NCBI GenBank assembly: GCA_001563325.1
Contig: LRSK01000244.1
Span: 1 to 10,584 of the forward strand
Source of the DNA: Candidatus Thorarchaeota archaeon SMTZ1-83
GTDB taxonomy: Archaea; Asgardarchaeota; Thorarchaeia; Thorarchaeales; Thorarchaeaceae
DNA: 10,584 nt
Reading direction: 5' to 3'
A program made the translations under genes and the position numbers. Below the pieces are notes generated by a model. It was not told where the DNA came from. It did no database searches and saw nothing but the letters and a program-made list of their open reading frames with translations. Shown here piece by piece: positions 1 to 6,527 of this stretch (positions are counted from its first letter, which is position 1; every line of letters begins with the position of its first letter).

Positions 1-1
1 T

Positions 2-469
2 TGGGTGGCTTCAGACGGGAAGCATAACATGCCATCTGGTGAAGTCTTTACAGCTCCGGTGGAGGACACAGTTGAGGGCAAGATATACTTTGACGTCCCC
101 TTCATGTACCAGGGCAAAGTGATCGAGGGAGGCCGACTGAAGTTCGAGAAAGGAGAGGGTGTCGATTACTCTGCAGAGAAATCCGAGGATGTACTCAAGG
201 AGATCCTCGAGATTGATGAAGGGGCAAAGAAACTAGGGGAAATGGCCATTGGAACTAATCGCGGAATCAAGAGATACACGCTCAACATGCTGTTTGATGA
301 GAAGATTGGTGATAGCATCCATTGTGCTCTTGGTAGGGCATATCCTGACTGCAACGGCACGAACATGAGCGCAGTCCATGTGGACATAATCAAGTCCATG
401 AAAGAGGGTGAAATCTTTGCCGGCGACGAAACCATCTACTCACACGGTAAGTACTTCTTCGAGGAATAG
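2..469 (+). CDS. M29-family metallo-aminopeptidase, C-terminal part (5' truncated by window edge)
   Basis: The frame is open from the first bases of the window, so the true start lies upstream; the GTG at 5 is internal. Family knowledge: M29 peptidases (AmpS/AmpT/PepS type) are cytosolic two-metal aminopeptidases of about 360-410 residues that release N-terminal amino acids, so about 155 residues here are the C-terminal 40 percent. Visible in order: an NMPSGE motif with its Glu at codon 41-43, a GEMAIGTN motif with its Glu at 239-241, an IHCALGRAYPD motif with its His at 320-322, and an HVD motif at 377-385. These match the metal-binding Glu, Glu, His and His/Asp set of the family. The spacing between the two Glu residues (66) equals that of the Thermus enzyme as I remember it. 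The C-terminus ends in a typical Tyr-Phe-Phe-rich tail, so the gene looks intact at its 3' end. Function is confident; substrate preference cannot be read. Confidence 0.9.
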   Translation, partial: WVASDGKHNMPSGEVFTAPVEDTVEGKIYFDVPFMYQGKVIEGGRLKFEKGEGVDYSAEKSEDVLKEILEIDEGAKKLGEMAIGTNRGIKRYTLNMLFDEKIGDSIHCALGRAYPDCNGTNMSAVHVDIIKSMKEGEIFAGDETIYSHGKYFFEE

Positions 470-473
470 CCGT

Positions 474-508
474 CCACTCCATGGAGGAGTGGGGCCCCCT
501 CACTCCTC
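474..508 (+). terminator. GC-rich hairpin after the aminopeptidase, probable terminator
   Basis: Five bases after the stop codon, GAGGAGTG (484-491) pairs perfectly with CACTCCTC (501-508), and the stem can be extended inward to 11 pairs around a CCC loop. A second stem, CCACTCC (474-480) with GGAGTGG (486-492), uses part of the same left arm and so excludes the first. No run of T follows directly; the nearest is TTTT about 20 bases on. Termination is inferred from position and stability. Confidence 0.5.
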
Positions 509-610
509 TGCAAAGCCACTTCCCGAGTTTTCGATTAATCGTAATCGTGTGCGTATTTTCGCCACACAATGCCAAAAACATTAGAGATGGGATTTACTAT
601 GAATCTTAAG

Positions 611-620
611 TATAATATAT
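611..620 (+). promoter_or_regulatory. TATA-like box for the beta-helix surface protein
   Basis: An AT-only decamer, TATAATATAT, lies 65 bases before the chosen start. An archaeal TATA box here would place transcription start near 640-645 and give a leader of about 40 bases containing the GGTGAG SD motif at 676-681. It is followed by the small palindrome TATCGATA (618-625). The rest of the 215-base gap holds a CGATTAATCG palindrome (532-541) and no convincing gene. Confidence 0.5.
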
Positions 621-684
621 CGATACTGATTATCAGCCAGGGTTCCCACATTAATGCCGCGCTGCTGCAAGACTGGGTGAGAGG

Positions 685-2892
685 TTGTTGGCAAGAAGGC
701 AGGTTGCATCTGGTTCTGGCAGAATTCTTATGATTCTAGCCCTGCTGCTGTTATTGCTTCCTCTGATTTCTGCCGTAGAGTCATCATCCTCAACCATCGA
801 ATCAGAATCGGTTTCTTCGCCATTCAGTTCAGTGACGTCGGCAACACCGCACGCACCAATATCCATAACGAGCAACGCAGATTTCGAGTCACAGGGATGG
901 CCGGGTAGTGGGTCCATTGATGACCCATTTGTGATTGAAGGTCTGTTCATCCGAATAGAGGAAGGCAGCTGCATTAGTGTCTATAAGACTGATGCTTATT
1001 TCGTCATTCGGGACTGCATACTTGATGTTGAGGAGCCGGACGATGGCTGGACTAGCGGGGTCCTCCTCGAAAGAGTCCTTCACGCAAGAGTTGAGAACTG
1101 CAACATCAGCAGAGTCGCTTATGGTATCAAAATGATCAAATCACTGGAGTGTCATGTATCCGATAACATATTAGACCTGGCGAAGAATGGAATTGAAGTG
1201 GATAGAGTCTATAACTGCTCGATTATTGACAACCATGTCATCGGCCGCAAATACGGCATCCACATTCTCAAGTCAAACCTTCTAACGGCCTTTGAGAACC
1301 ATGTGAATGGTGCAGACGTAGGCATTCTGGTAGAAGATACTCATGATTCATTCATTCGTGAAAACATTGTGGCCGACTCAGATTGGGCCTCATACTTCTA
1401 CTCATGTACAAACACCGAGATTATGTCGAACATCTTCATAGGAGGGCAAGTAGGATTAGACATAGAGTACTCTTCGTCGTGTCTTGTGTCGGAGAATGTG
1501 ATTCATCATGCAGGATACGGCGCATACTCTTATTCATCCACAGATTGCGAATTCACTAGAAACCTGGTGCACAGTAACACAATCGCGGCCTTTTACCTTG
1601 GTAGGTCCAACATGTGTTTCCTCACCCGGAACATAATCGAGAGAAACACTGGTGTAGGCGTCCACTTGCAGGAATCAACAGACTGCTGGGTCTATGGAAA
1701 TGAGATTGGATGGAACACAAAGGGAAACGCAAAGGACCTGGCTGGAAGCCCTCTTGCTGCGAGTCTGAATCACTGGGATGACGAGATTGGACTTGGCAAT
1801 GGGTGGAGTGAATTTGCTTTCACCATGACGTATTCGGTTCCAGGGGACTGCAATGCAGCTGACAAGTACCCGTCAGCAATCCTTGCGGTGATAGGTCCTG
1901 ATATCTTCAACTTGGAAGTCGGAATTGACGGAATCTTGCAGTGGAACGCTTCCGCCATTTGGCCAGAGTATTTCGAAATCCAGATGGAAGATATCATCAT
2001 TGCCAGTGGAGCATGGAACGGTAAAGATGTCAATGCAGAGCTCATGGGACTCGACATTGGAATCTATCACTGCTCCCTGTTCGTGAACACTACATCAGGA
2101 AGGAGCAAGACTGACTTTGTGACTGTTGTTGTTGCAGACAGAACCAGCCCGGTCTGGACCATCCAACCATCGAGTCAAGAACTAGAACTCGGATCCCGCT
2201 TTGACTATTCAGTAGCGGCAATCGATTCTTTCGGGATCGCAAAGTACTGGATCAATGATACCGCAAGGTTCGACATTGACTCAATTGGAAGAATCACTGA
2301 TAGACATGTTCTTGCTCTTGGAACCTATGGTCTCGAGCTTCGCGCTTTCGACCCAAGTGACAACCACTGCACTGCATCAATCCAGGTAGTTGTCAAAGAT
2401 ACGGTGAAACCAGTAGTCATAGAGCCAGGTGACATCACGTTCGTCGAGGGAGAAGCGGCACCTGAAATTGTCTGGTACGCTGAAGACCTCAGCCCAGTCA
2501 AGTTTGAGGTGTTCAAGAATGAAACACTTGTAGCAGGCGGTCATCTATCTGGTGAGGACTACACGATTCGCGTATCAGTTGGAGAATTGTCTGCAGGGGT
2601 GTATGATTTCGTACTACTCCTTACTGATGAAGGTGGCAACAGAATTGAGGATCATGTGACCGTGGAGGTCCTAGAGCCAAAGACCAAGACCTCAATCACT
2701 ACAACACCTACAACTACAAAAACCGAAACCCAAACCACAGACACTTCCACCACAACATCAGGGACCACAACCCAGCCTCTTGGCGACCCAAGCATGTACG
2801 CAGTGTCTTTGGGAATCGGTATCACATTGGCAGTGGTCATAGTCGTCATGTTTCTTCAGAGACGCGGAATCAACTCCGTCGGTGGTAGATAA
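685..2892 (+). CDS. Secreted NosD-like right-handed beta-helix surface protein with Ig/cadherin-like domains, Thr-rich stalk and C-terminal membrane anchor
   Basis: Residues 1-30 form a signal peptide: a basic N-terminus, a Leu-rich core and an Ala-Val-Glu exit. Residues about 85-345 form a parallel beta-helix of the NosD/PbH1 type. A conserved Asn recurs at 161, 183, 205, 227, 249, 271, 293, 316 and 339, which is a 22-23 residue coil. The coil ends in an NHWDD segment (362-366). A strand-rich domain follows (about 380-485), then two Ig/cadherin-like modules (about 487-572 and 573-664), a Thr-rich linker (667-696), a transmembrane helix (about 704-724) and Arg-Arg. Known architecture: many archaeal, notably Asgard, cell-surface proteins share this plan, with the body outside the cell. 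Function is probably glycan binding or surface structure; I see no catalytic motif. The start is TTG 685, with GGTGAG at 676-681; the adjacent TTG at 688 is equally possible and slightly better spaced. The protein has an unusual number of Cys residues (about 13). Confidence 0.88.
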   Translation: MLARRQVASGSGRILMILALLLLLLPLISAVESSSSTIESESVSSPFSSVTSATPHAPISITSNADFESQGWPGSGSIDDPFVIEGLFIRIEEGSCISVYKTDAYFVIRDCILDVEEPDDGWTSGVLLERVLHARVENCNISRVAYGIKMIKSLECHVSDNILDLAKNGIEVDRVYNCSIIDNHVIGRKYGIHILKSNLLTAFENHVNGADVGILVEDTHDSFIRENIVADSDWASYFYSCTNTEIMSNIFIGGQVGLDIEYSSSCLVSENVIHHAGYGAYSYSSTDCEFTRNLVHSNTIAAFYLGRSNMCFLTRNIIERNTGVGVHLQESTDCWVYGNEIGWNTKGNAKDLAGSPLAASLNHWDDEIGLGNGWSEFAFTMTYSVPGDCNAADKYPSAILAVIGPDIFNLEVGIDGILQWNASAIWPEYFEIQMEDIIIASGAWNGKDVNAELMGLDIGIYHCSLFVNTTSGRSKTDFVTVVVADRTSPVWTIQPSSQELELGSRFDYSVAAIDSFGIAKYWINDTARFDIDSIGRITDRHVLALGTYGLELRAFDPSDNHCTASIQVVVKDTVKPVVIEPGDITFVEGEAAPEIVWYAEDLSPVKFEVFKNETLVAGGHLSGEDYTIRVSVGELSAGVYDFVLLLTDEGGNRIEDHVTVEVLEPKTKTSITTTPTTTKTETQTTDTSTTTSGTTTQPLGDPSMYAVSLGIGITLAVVIVVMFLQRRGINSVGGR

Positions 2893-2924
2893 GTTGGTCT
2901 ACAGCATTGTAACCATCAGCACAC

Positions 2925-2931
2925 CTTTAAG
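2925..2931 (+). promoter_or_regulatory. TATA-like box for the TauE/SafE gene
   Basis: CTTTAAG lies in the 38-base gap after the surface-protein gene and directly touches the GTG at 2931. If this is the TATA box, transcription starts near 2955. The GTG is then outside the message and the ATG at 2973 becomes the likely start. A single short AT-rich match, so only moderate support. Confidence 0.35.
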
Positions 2932-2972
2932 TGGCTGATAGTCAGCACCCGGCCAAGAGGACGCGGCAACTA

Positions 2973-3947
2973 ATGCAAGAGATGATCACAGAAGTCCTAC
3001 TGATCGCGGTCTTTGCGGTGGGCGTAGGGACTCTCTCATCCATGATCGGCATTGGCGGAGGTATCATCAACACACCGCTGCTAGTCATCGTTTTCGGACT
3101 TTCCACCGACATGGCTCCATCATCATCTCTGGTTGCAGCAATGTTCGTTGCCATATCAAGCAGCTGGGCATACTACAGACAGACTCCGAAGCCCACTGTG
3201 TACGTAGCAGGAGTCTTCTTGGCGATTACGACAATACCAGGTTCTTGGGTGGGCGGCTGGCTTCGTGTGACCATCTTCAATGTCTATGGCGACGAGGTGC
3301 TCAGGTGGGTGTTCGCCATTCTGTTATTCCCAATTGCGATGAGGATGCTCTTCGCCAAGAGGAGAGGACTAAGTGATTGGGCAGCAGAGTTGGCGGCCTA
3401 TGATTTCTCCAAGACATCAAAGACTACGTTGTTTTCTGCGTTGTTAGGAGCCTTTGGAGGAGGAATTGTCGCAAACCTATTAGGACTAGGCGGCGGTGTG
3501 ATCATAGTTCCTGTTCTGAGTATCCTCCTAGGACTGCCAATGCATGCGGCAGTGGCGACCTCGATGTTCACGATGATCTTCACTACTGGTGCCGGCACAG
3601 TGCAGAATGTTCTAAGCGGAAGCATCGACGTTTACTATAGCGTGGCGCTTGCGTTGGGCATGGTTATCGGAGCTCAGTTTGGCCCGCAACTTGCTCTAAG
3701 GGTCGATGCGGTCCGACTCAAACAGATCTTTGGACTGGTCATCGTCTATCCTCTGGTGAGGATGGTTCGAGCAGGGCATATGTTGCTAGACCCCAGTGGC
3801 ACGGATTTCGTGCTAGCAACTTTCGGAGATGTCTTGGTCTGGCTGCTAATCGTAGTCCCGATAGCGGCGATCAAGGTATATCTCAACAGAACCGAAGAAC
3901 ACGTGATGGAACAAGAAGAACCAGTTGAGGCCTCTCCTGACTTGTAA
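2973..3947 (+). CDS. TauE/SafE-family (DUF81) membrane transporter
   Basis: A polytopic membrane protein of 324 residues with about eight hydrophobic segments. It carries the internal duplication typical of TauE/SafE proteins: GIGGGIINTP (residues 26-35 from this start) and GLGGGVIIVP (171-180), each at the head of one half. A charged cytoplasmic-looking loop (FAKRRGLSDW region, about 127-150) separates the halves, and the C-terminus is acidic. Family knowledge: members are inner-membrane exporters or importers of sulfur-containing or organic anions such as sulfite, sulfoacetate or taurine-derived compounds. The substrate cannot be assigned here because no sulfur gene lies beside it. Start: the frame extends to GTG 2931, but that codon has no SD and sits on a TATA-like box. 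ATG 2973 has AGAGG 12 bases upstream; ATG 2982 is a further option. Confidence 0.85.
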   Translation: MQEMITEVLLIAVFAVGVGTLSSMIGIGGGIINTPLLVIVFGLSTDMAPSSSLVAAMFVAISSSWAYYRQTPKPTVYVAGVFLAITTIPGSWVGGWLRVTIFNVYGDEVLRWVFAILLFPIAMRMLFAKRRGLSDWAAELAAYDFSKTSKTTLFSALLGAFGGGIVANLLGLGGGVIIVPVLSILLGLPMHAAVATSMFTMIFTTGAGTVQNVLSGSIDVYYSVALALGMVIGAQFGPQLALRVDAVRLKQIFGLVIVYPLVRMVRAGHMLLDPSGTDFVLATFGDVLVWLLIVVPIAAIKVYLNRTEEHVMEQEEPVEASPDL

Positions 3948-4004
3948 CGACAGAATGGCGCAAGACTGTCATACGTCATGATGTTGAGTAAGACCTCTTT
4001 CACT

Positions 4005-4012
4005 CTTTATAT
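4005..4012 (+). promoter_or_regulatory. TATA box of the short-chain dehydrogenase gene
   Basis: CTTTATAT lies 51 bases before the first base of the ATG at 4063. This predicts a transcript start near 4035 and a leader of about 28 bases that carries the SD GGAGA at 4050-4054. The upstream gap also has a weak hairpin, GACAG (3949-3953) with CTGTC (3966-3970), just after the TauE stop, which is a poor terminator candidate. Confidence 0.6.
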
Positions 4013-4062
4013 GGCGGTTTGGTCATCTAGCGCTCTGAAGAGAACTACTGGAGAGAGTTTGA

Positions 4063-4827
4063 ATGGTTAAGTATGATCTCACCGACAGAGTTGTGCTAAT
4101 CACGGGCGGTTCTGCAGGACTTGGAGAGCAGTTTGCCCACGGATTCGCAGAATCAGGTGCACATGTGGTCTTGGCGGCGCGTCGAAAAGATCTCTTGGAC
4201 AGGATTGCCAACACCGTGTCTGAAAAGTACGGAGTCAGGGCCCTCTCTTACAAGGCAGATGTCTCCAATGAGCGAGAAGTAGTAGATATGGTCAAGTTCA
4301 CAGTCGACAAGTTGGGGACTGTTGACGTGTTGGTTAACAACGCTGGTATGTACGTCTTCAAGCCCTTGTTGGAACAGACCATAGAGGATTGGCACAGGGT
4401 CATGGACGTAAACCTGACATCAGCATTCGTGGCTTCAAGAGAAGTCGCGAAGGTGATGATTCCCAAGAAGCATGGCACAATCATCAACATCTCATCCACC
4501 TTCGGATTCGGTGCAACAAGATTCACAGAGGTAAGTTACTACACATCAAAGGCAGGCGTAAACCTCTTGACCAAAGCCCTTGCTATAGAGCTGGGGGAGC
4601 ACAATATCCGAGTCAATGGCATTGCACCCGGGTTCTTTCCAACTGCTATGTCCATTGAGGCCATGACTGACAAGGAGTTGAGCAAAGTAATCAAGGCGCG
4701 TACAGCCCTTCCAATGTTTGCTGAGAACGAATGGATTAGAGGGGCTGCTTGCTTTCTCGCAAGTGATGATGCGAAGTACATTACAGGGCACACTCTTGCA
4801 GTTGACGGTGGATGGATGGCATTCTAA
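4063..4827 (+). CDS. Short-chain dehydrogenase/reductase (SDR), classical type
   Basis: A full-length classical SDR of 254 residues, a soluble NAD(P)-dependent oxidoreductase acting on an alcohol or carbonyl group. The Rossmann nucleotide-binding motif TGGSAGLG is at 14-21 and NNAG at 92-95. Active-site residues are Asn117, Ser145 and the YxxxK pair Tyr159/Lys163. The PGF segment at 189-191 and the C-terminal VDGGW complete the fold. The basic cluster AARRKD after beta-strand 2 (38-43), with no acidic residue at the strand end, favours NADP(H); this is inference. ATG 4063 has a well-spaced SD (GGAGA, 8 bases) and a TATA box upstream, so the gene is probably transcribed alone. The family (FabG, gluconate dehydrogenase and sugar or steroid dehydrogenase relatives) is too broad to name a substrate. 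Confidence 0.93.
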   Translation: MVKYDLTDRVVLITGGSAGLGEQFAHGFAESGAHVVLAARRKDLLDRIANTVSEKYGVRALSYKADVSNEREVVDMVKFTVDKLGTVDVLVNNAGMYVFKPLLEQTIEDWHRVMDVNLTSAFVASREVAKVMIPKKHGTIINISSTFGFGATRFTEVSYYTSKAGVNLLTKALAIELGEHNIRVNGIAPGFFPTAMSIEAMTDKELSKVIKARTALPMFAENEWIRGAACFLASDDAKYITGHTLAVDGGWMAF

Positions 4828-5010
4828 GCGGAATCCTCGTCCTCTGGGGCATCTTCATGGATGGTTTATTACCGGGCTAGCTGCCGCATTATTGCTTCAT
4901 GAATCGGCCTTATGATCCCAGCAGCGATAGTGGTTGCTATGATGGCATATCTCGTCCATGTTATTGGCTCTGCCTAGTTCGGCATCCAAAGGCAGTCCAA
5001 AAGGACCGGC

Positions 5011-5032
5011 AAGGTTATTAACAATCGTTAAT
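5011..5032 (+). promoter_or_regulatory. Promoter with overlapping operator-like dyad, upstream of the helical hypothetical gene
   Basis: The AT-rich TTATTAA (5015-5021) is a plausible TATA box about 40 bases before the ATG at 5059. It overlaps a perfect dyad, ATTAAC-AATC-GTTAAT (5017-5032), so a protein bound there would compete with TBP/TFB. The 231-base gap upstream of the gene otherwise holds a TTTATTA box near 4865 and a 21-codon hydrophobic open frame (4912-4977) without an SD. Confidence 0.45.
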
Positions 5033-5058
5033 GTCATAGGCTCAGCGAGGTTAGAGCC

Positions 5059-5541
5059 ATGCCGAATGATGAGAAGCTAACCATCAATGAGTTTCACGAG
5101 AAGATTGGAAAACACACCAATGGTGGGGTCTGGGCGGTTCTAGACAAGAATAAACCATCCACAAGGGAATTGGAGGATGCTCTGGAGCTGGCATACACCT
5201 CTCGATATCACTGGAAGAAGGTGGGTACGCTCACCAATGACGTAAGGGCAGTATACATGATCTCTAGAGTGTTCTCACACATGAAGAAGGGCGACTCAGC
5301 CGTTCATTATGCCAATGAGATGCTTGAACTTGCTGAGAAAGCAGAGAAAGAAGATCCTGGCAACTGGAAAGACTTCGATATGCCCTTTGTATACGAGGCA
5401 GTAGCAAAGGCCCATGCAGCAGCCGGCAACAAGGACGAGTGCAAGAAGTACATCAAGATGTCGCAGGACCTAATCGACAGGCTTACAGATGAACAGGACA
5501 AGCAGATCTGCCAAGGCGAGCTAGACAGAGTTCCGTGTTAG
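5059..5541 (+). CDS. Conserved hypothetical helical protein, TPR-like
   Basis: A soluble, strongly charged, nearly all-helical protein of 160 residues. It resembles a widespread uncharacterised family in bacteria and archaea that I recognise by its central SRYHWKKVGT segment (48-57), the following ISRVF (68-72) and the later YEAVAKAHAAAG (112-123). Helices alternate as in tetratricopeptide-type repeats: about 35-52, 58-76, 79-96, 107-121 and 125-142. By fold, a protein-binding role is plausible, but no enzymatic residues or partner can be named. ATG 5059 is preceded by GAGG (5047-5050) at 8 bases. The PhzF gene follows 50 bases downstream on the same strand, so co-transcription is possible, although a hairpin lies between them. 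Confidence 0.8.
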   Translation: MPNDEKLTINEFHEKIGKHTNGGVWAVLDKNKPSTRELEDALELAYTSRYHWKKVGTLTNDVRAVYMISRVFSHMKKGDSAVHYANEMLELAEKAEKEDPGNWKDFDMPFVYEAVAKAHAAAGNKDECKKYIKMSQDLIDRLTDEQDKQICQGELDRVPC

Positions 5542-5566
5542 ATTGGGTTTATCAGGAAGAACTTAT

Positions 5567-5585
5567 GACTCACGTTCGGTGAGTC
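5567..5585 (+). promoter_or_regulatory. Perfect hairpin covering the probable SD of the PhzF gene
   Basis: GACTCAC (5567-5573) pairs perfectly with GTGAGTC (5579-5585) around a GTTCG loop. The only SD-like sequence before the ATG at 5592 is GGTGAG (5578-5583), most of which lies in the right arm. Folding would hide it from the ribosome. It matters only if the message starts upstream, for example by read-through from the preceding gene. A TATA-like TTTAT at 5548-5552 would start transcription around 5575 and leave the left arm out. Confidence 0.5.
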
Positions 5586-5591
5586 GAATAG

Positions 5592-6497
5592 ATGAGAGCA
5601 TATCCGTATGTGCAGACGAGTGTCTTCACAGACAGTCGATACCCCTTCGGCGGCAACCAACTTTCCACGTTTTGGGACACCAAGAAGAACCTGGAACTCT
5701 CTGATGAAGAGATGCAGGGTATGACTCTTGAGTTCAACTTCTCAGAAACTACGTTCATCTTGCCAACTGAACAATCAGATTGTGCAGCCAAGGTCAGAAT
5801 ATTCACTCCGGCATTGGAGATACCGTTTGCAGGCCATCCTACCTTGGGAACAGCCTTTGTGATGAAACACAAAGGGCTCATACCAGAAGGGGTCGAGAAA
5901 GCGAACTTGGAGCTGGGAATAGGACCCACACCAATAGAGTACCTTTCAAGTGACACCATCCTGATGGAGCAGAGAAAGCCCGAGTTCCTGTCGTCATTGG
6001 AGGATAGAGAAGCAATAGCGGCCGCAATTCAATTGGATGCTAGTGACATCGGGAACAAGAACCCGATTCAGTTTGTGTCAACCGGGCATCCGTTCCTGAT
6101 GGTGGAGCTAACGAGTCTTAAGGCGGTACAAGATGCGGTTCCAAGTCCATCGAAGATTGTCGAAACACTCTCAGGTCAATTGAGTCAGGAACTGGTCATC
6201 TTCTCAGCCGAAACAGTCCATGAGGATTCATCCGTACACGCGAGAATGTTTGCACCAGCTGCGGGTGTGCTGGAGGACCCCGCCACAGGTAGTGCCGCAG
6301 GTCCTTTGGGAGCCTATGTTGAGAAGTACAACATTCTTGGTAGGAAAGAGATCGGTGCTCCAGTTGTGATTGAGCAGGGACATGAGATTAAGAGACCAAG
6401 TCGACTCGTATCTGAAGTCATTGGTGAACCCAAGCTTGACGGAATGAGGGTCTCAGGCCAAGTCAGACTCATCGCTGAAGGAGAGTTTTATCTCTAG
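5592..6497 (+). CDS. PhzF-family isomerase/epimerase-like protein
   Basis: A full-length PhzF-fold enzyme of 301 residues, with two related alpha/beta halves as in diaminopimelate epimerase. Key positions: GGNQ (20-23, usually GGNP), Glu52 in FSETTF as the family's general acid/base Glu, FAGHPTLGTA (79-88) with His82, and EDPATGSAAG (228-237) with Asp229. All catalytic-type residues are present, so it is expected to be active. Family knowledge: phenazine PhzF isomerises a dihydro-hydroxyanthranilate, while most homologues, including those in archaea, have unknown substrates. No phenazine genes are near, so that function should not be transferred. The QueG-like gene begins 30 bases after the stop and is probably co-transcribed. 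Confidence 0.92.
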   Translation: MRAYPYVQTSVFTDSRYPFGGNQLSTFWDTKKNLELSDEEMQGMTLEFNFSETTFILPTEQSDCAAKVRIFTPALEIPFAGHPTLGTAFVMKHKGLIPEGVEKANLELGIGPTPIEYLSSDTILMEQRKPEFLSSLEDREAIAAAIQLDASDIGNKNPIQFVSTGHPFLMVELTSLKAVQDAVPSPSKIVETLSGQLSQELVIFSAETVHEDSSVHARMFAPAAGVLEDPATGSAAGPLGAYVEKYNILGRKEIGAPVVIEQGHEIKRPSRLVSEVIGEPKLDGMRVSGQVRLIAEGEFYL

Positions 6498-6515
6498 CGG
6501 GAGTTGTGCGCTTGT

Positions 6516-6521
6516 GGAGGG
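6516..6521 (+). promoter_or_regulatory. Shine-Dalgarno GGAGGG that fixes the start of the QueG-like gene
   Basis: This is a strong match to the anti-SD, 6 bases before GTG 6528. The longer in-frame TTG at 6504 lies upstream of the motif and has no SD at proper distance, so the eight extra codons are probably not translated. Confidence 0.7.
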
Positions 6522-6527
6522 ATTCTT

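Noticed and set aside
599..733. 44-codon frame starting in the gap before the surface-protein gene
   Set aside because: It contains the TATA box of that gene, has no SD, and overlaps the signal-peptide coding region.
2652..2849. Val-rich frame on the - strand opposite the Thr-rich stalk
   Set aside because: It is the complement of repeated ACC/ACA/ACT codons, a typical shadow frame without a promoter or SD.
4912..4977. 21-codon hydrophobic frame resembling a one-helix membrane micropeptide, with a TTTATTA box near 4865
   Set aside because: There is no SD before its ATG and no recognisable family; such a short hydrophobic frame arises easily by chance.
5567..5585. Stem-loop with GTTCG loop considered as the T-arm of a tRNA
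   Set aside because: The stem is 7 bp, the loop is not the 7-base TTCRANY type, and no acceptor, D or anticodon arms surround it.
5592..6497. Phenazine biosynthesis role for the PhzF homologue
   Set aside because: No other phenazine genes are present and most PhzF-family members act on other substrates.
6504..6527. Eight extra codons (TTG start) giving a Cys-rich N-terminus to the QueG-like protein
   Set aside because: The strong GGAGGG lies within this stretch and is spaced for GTG 6528; the two Cys residues there are not part of a cluster motif.
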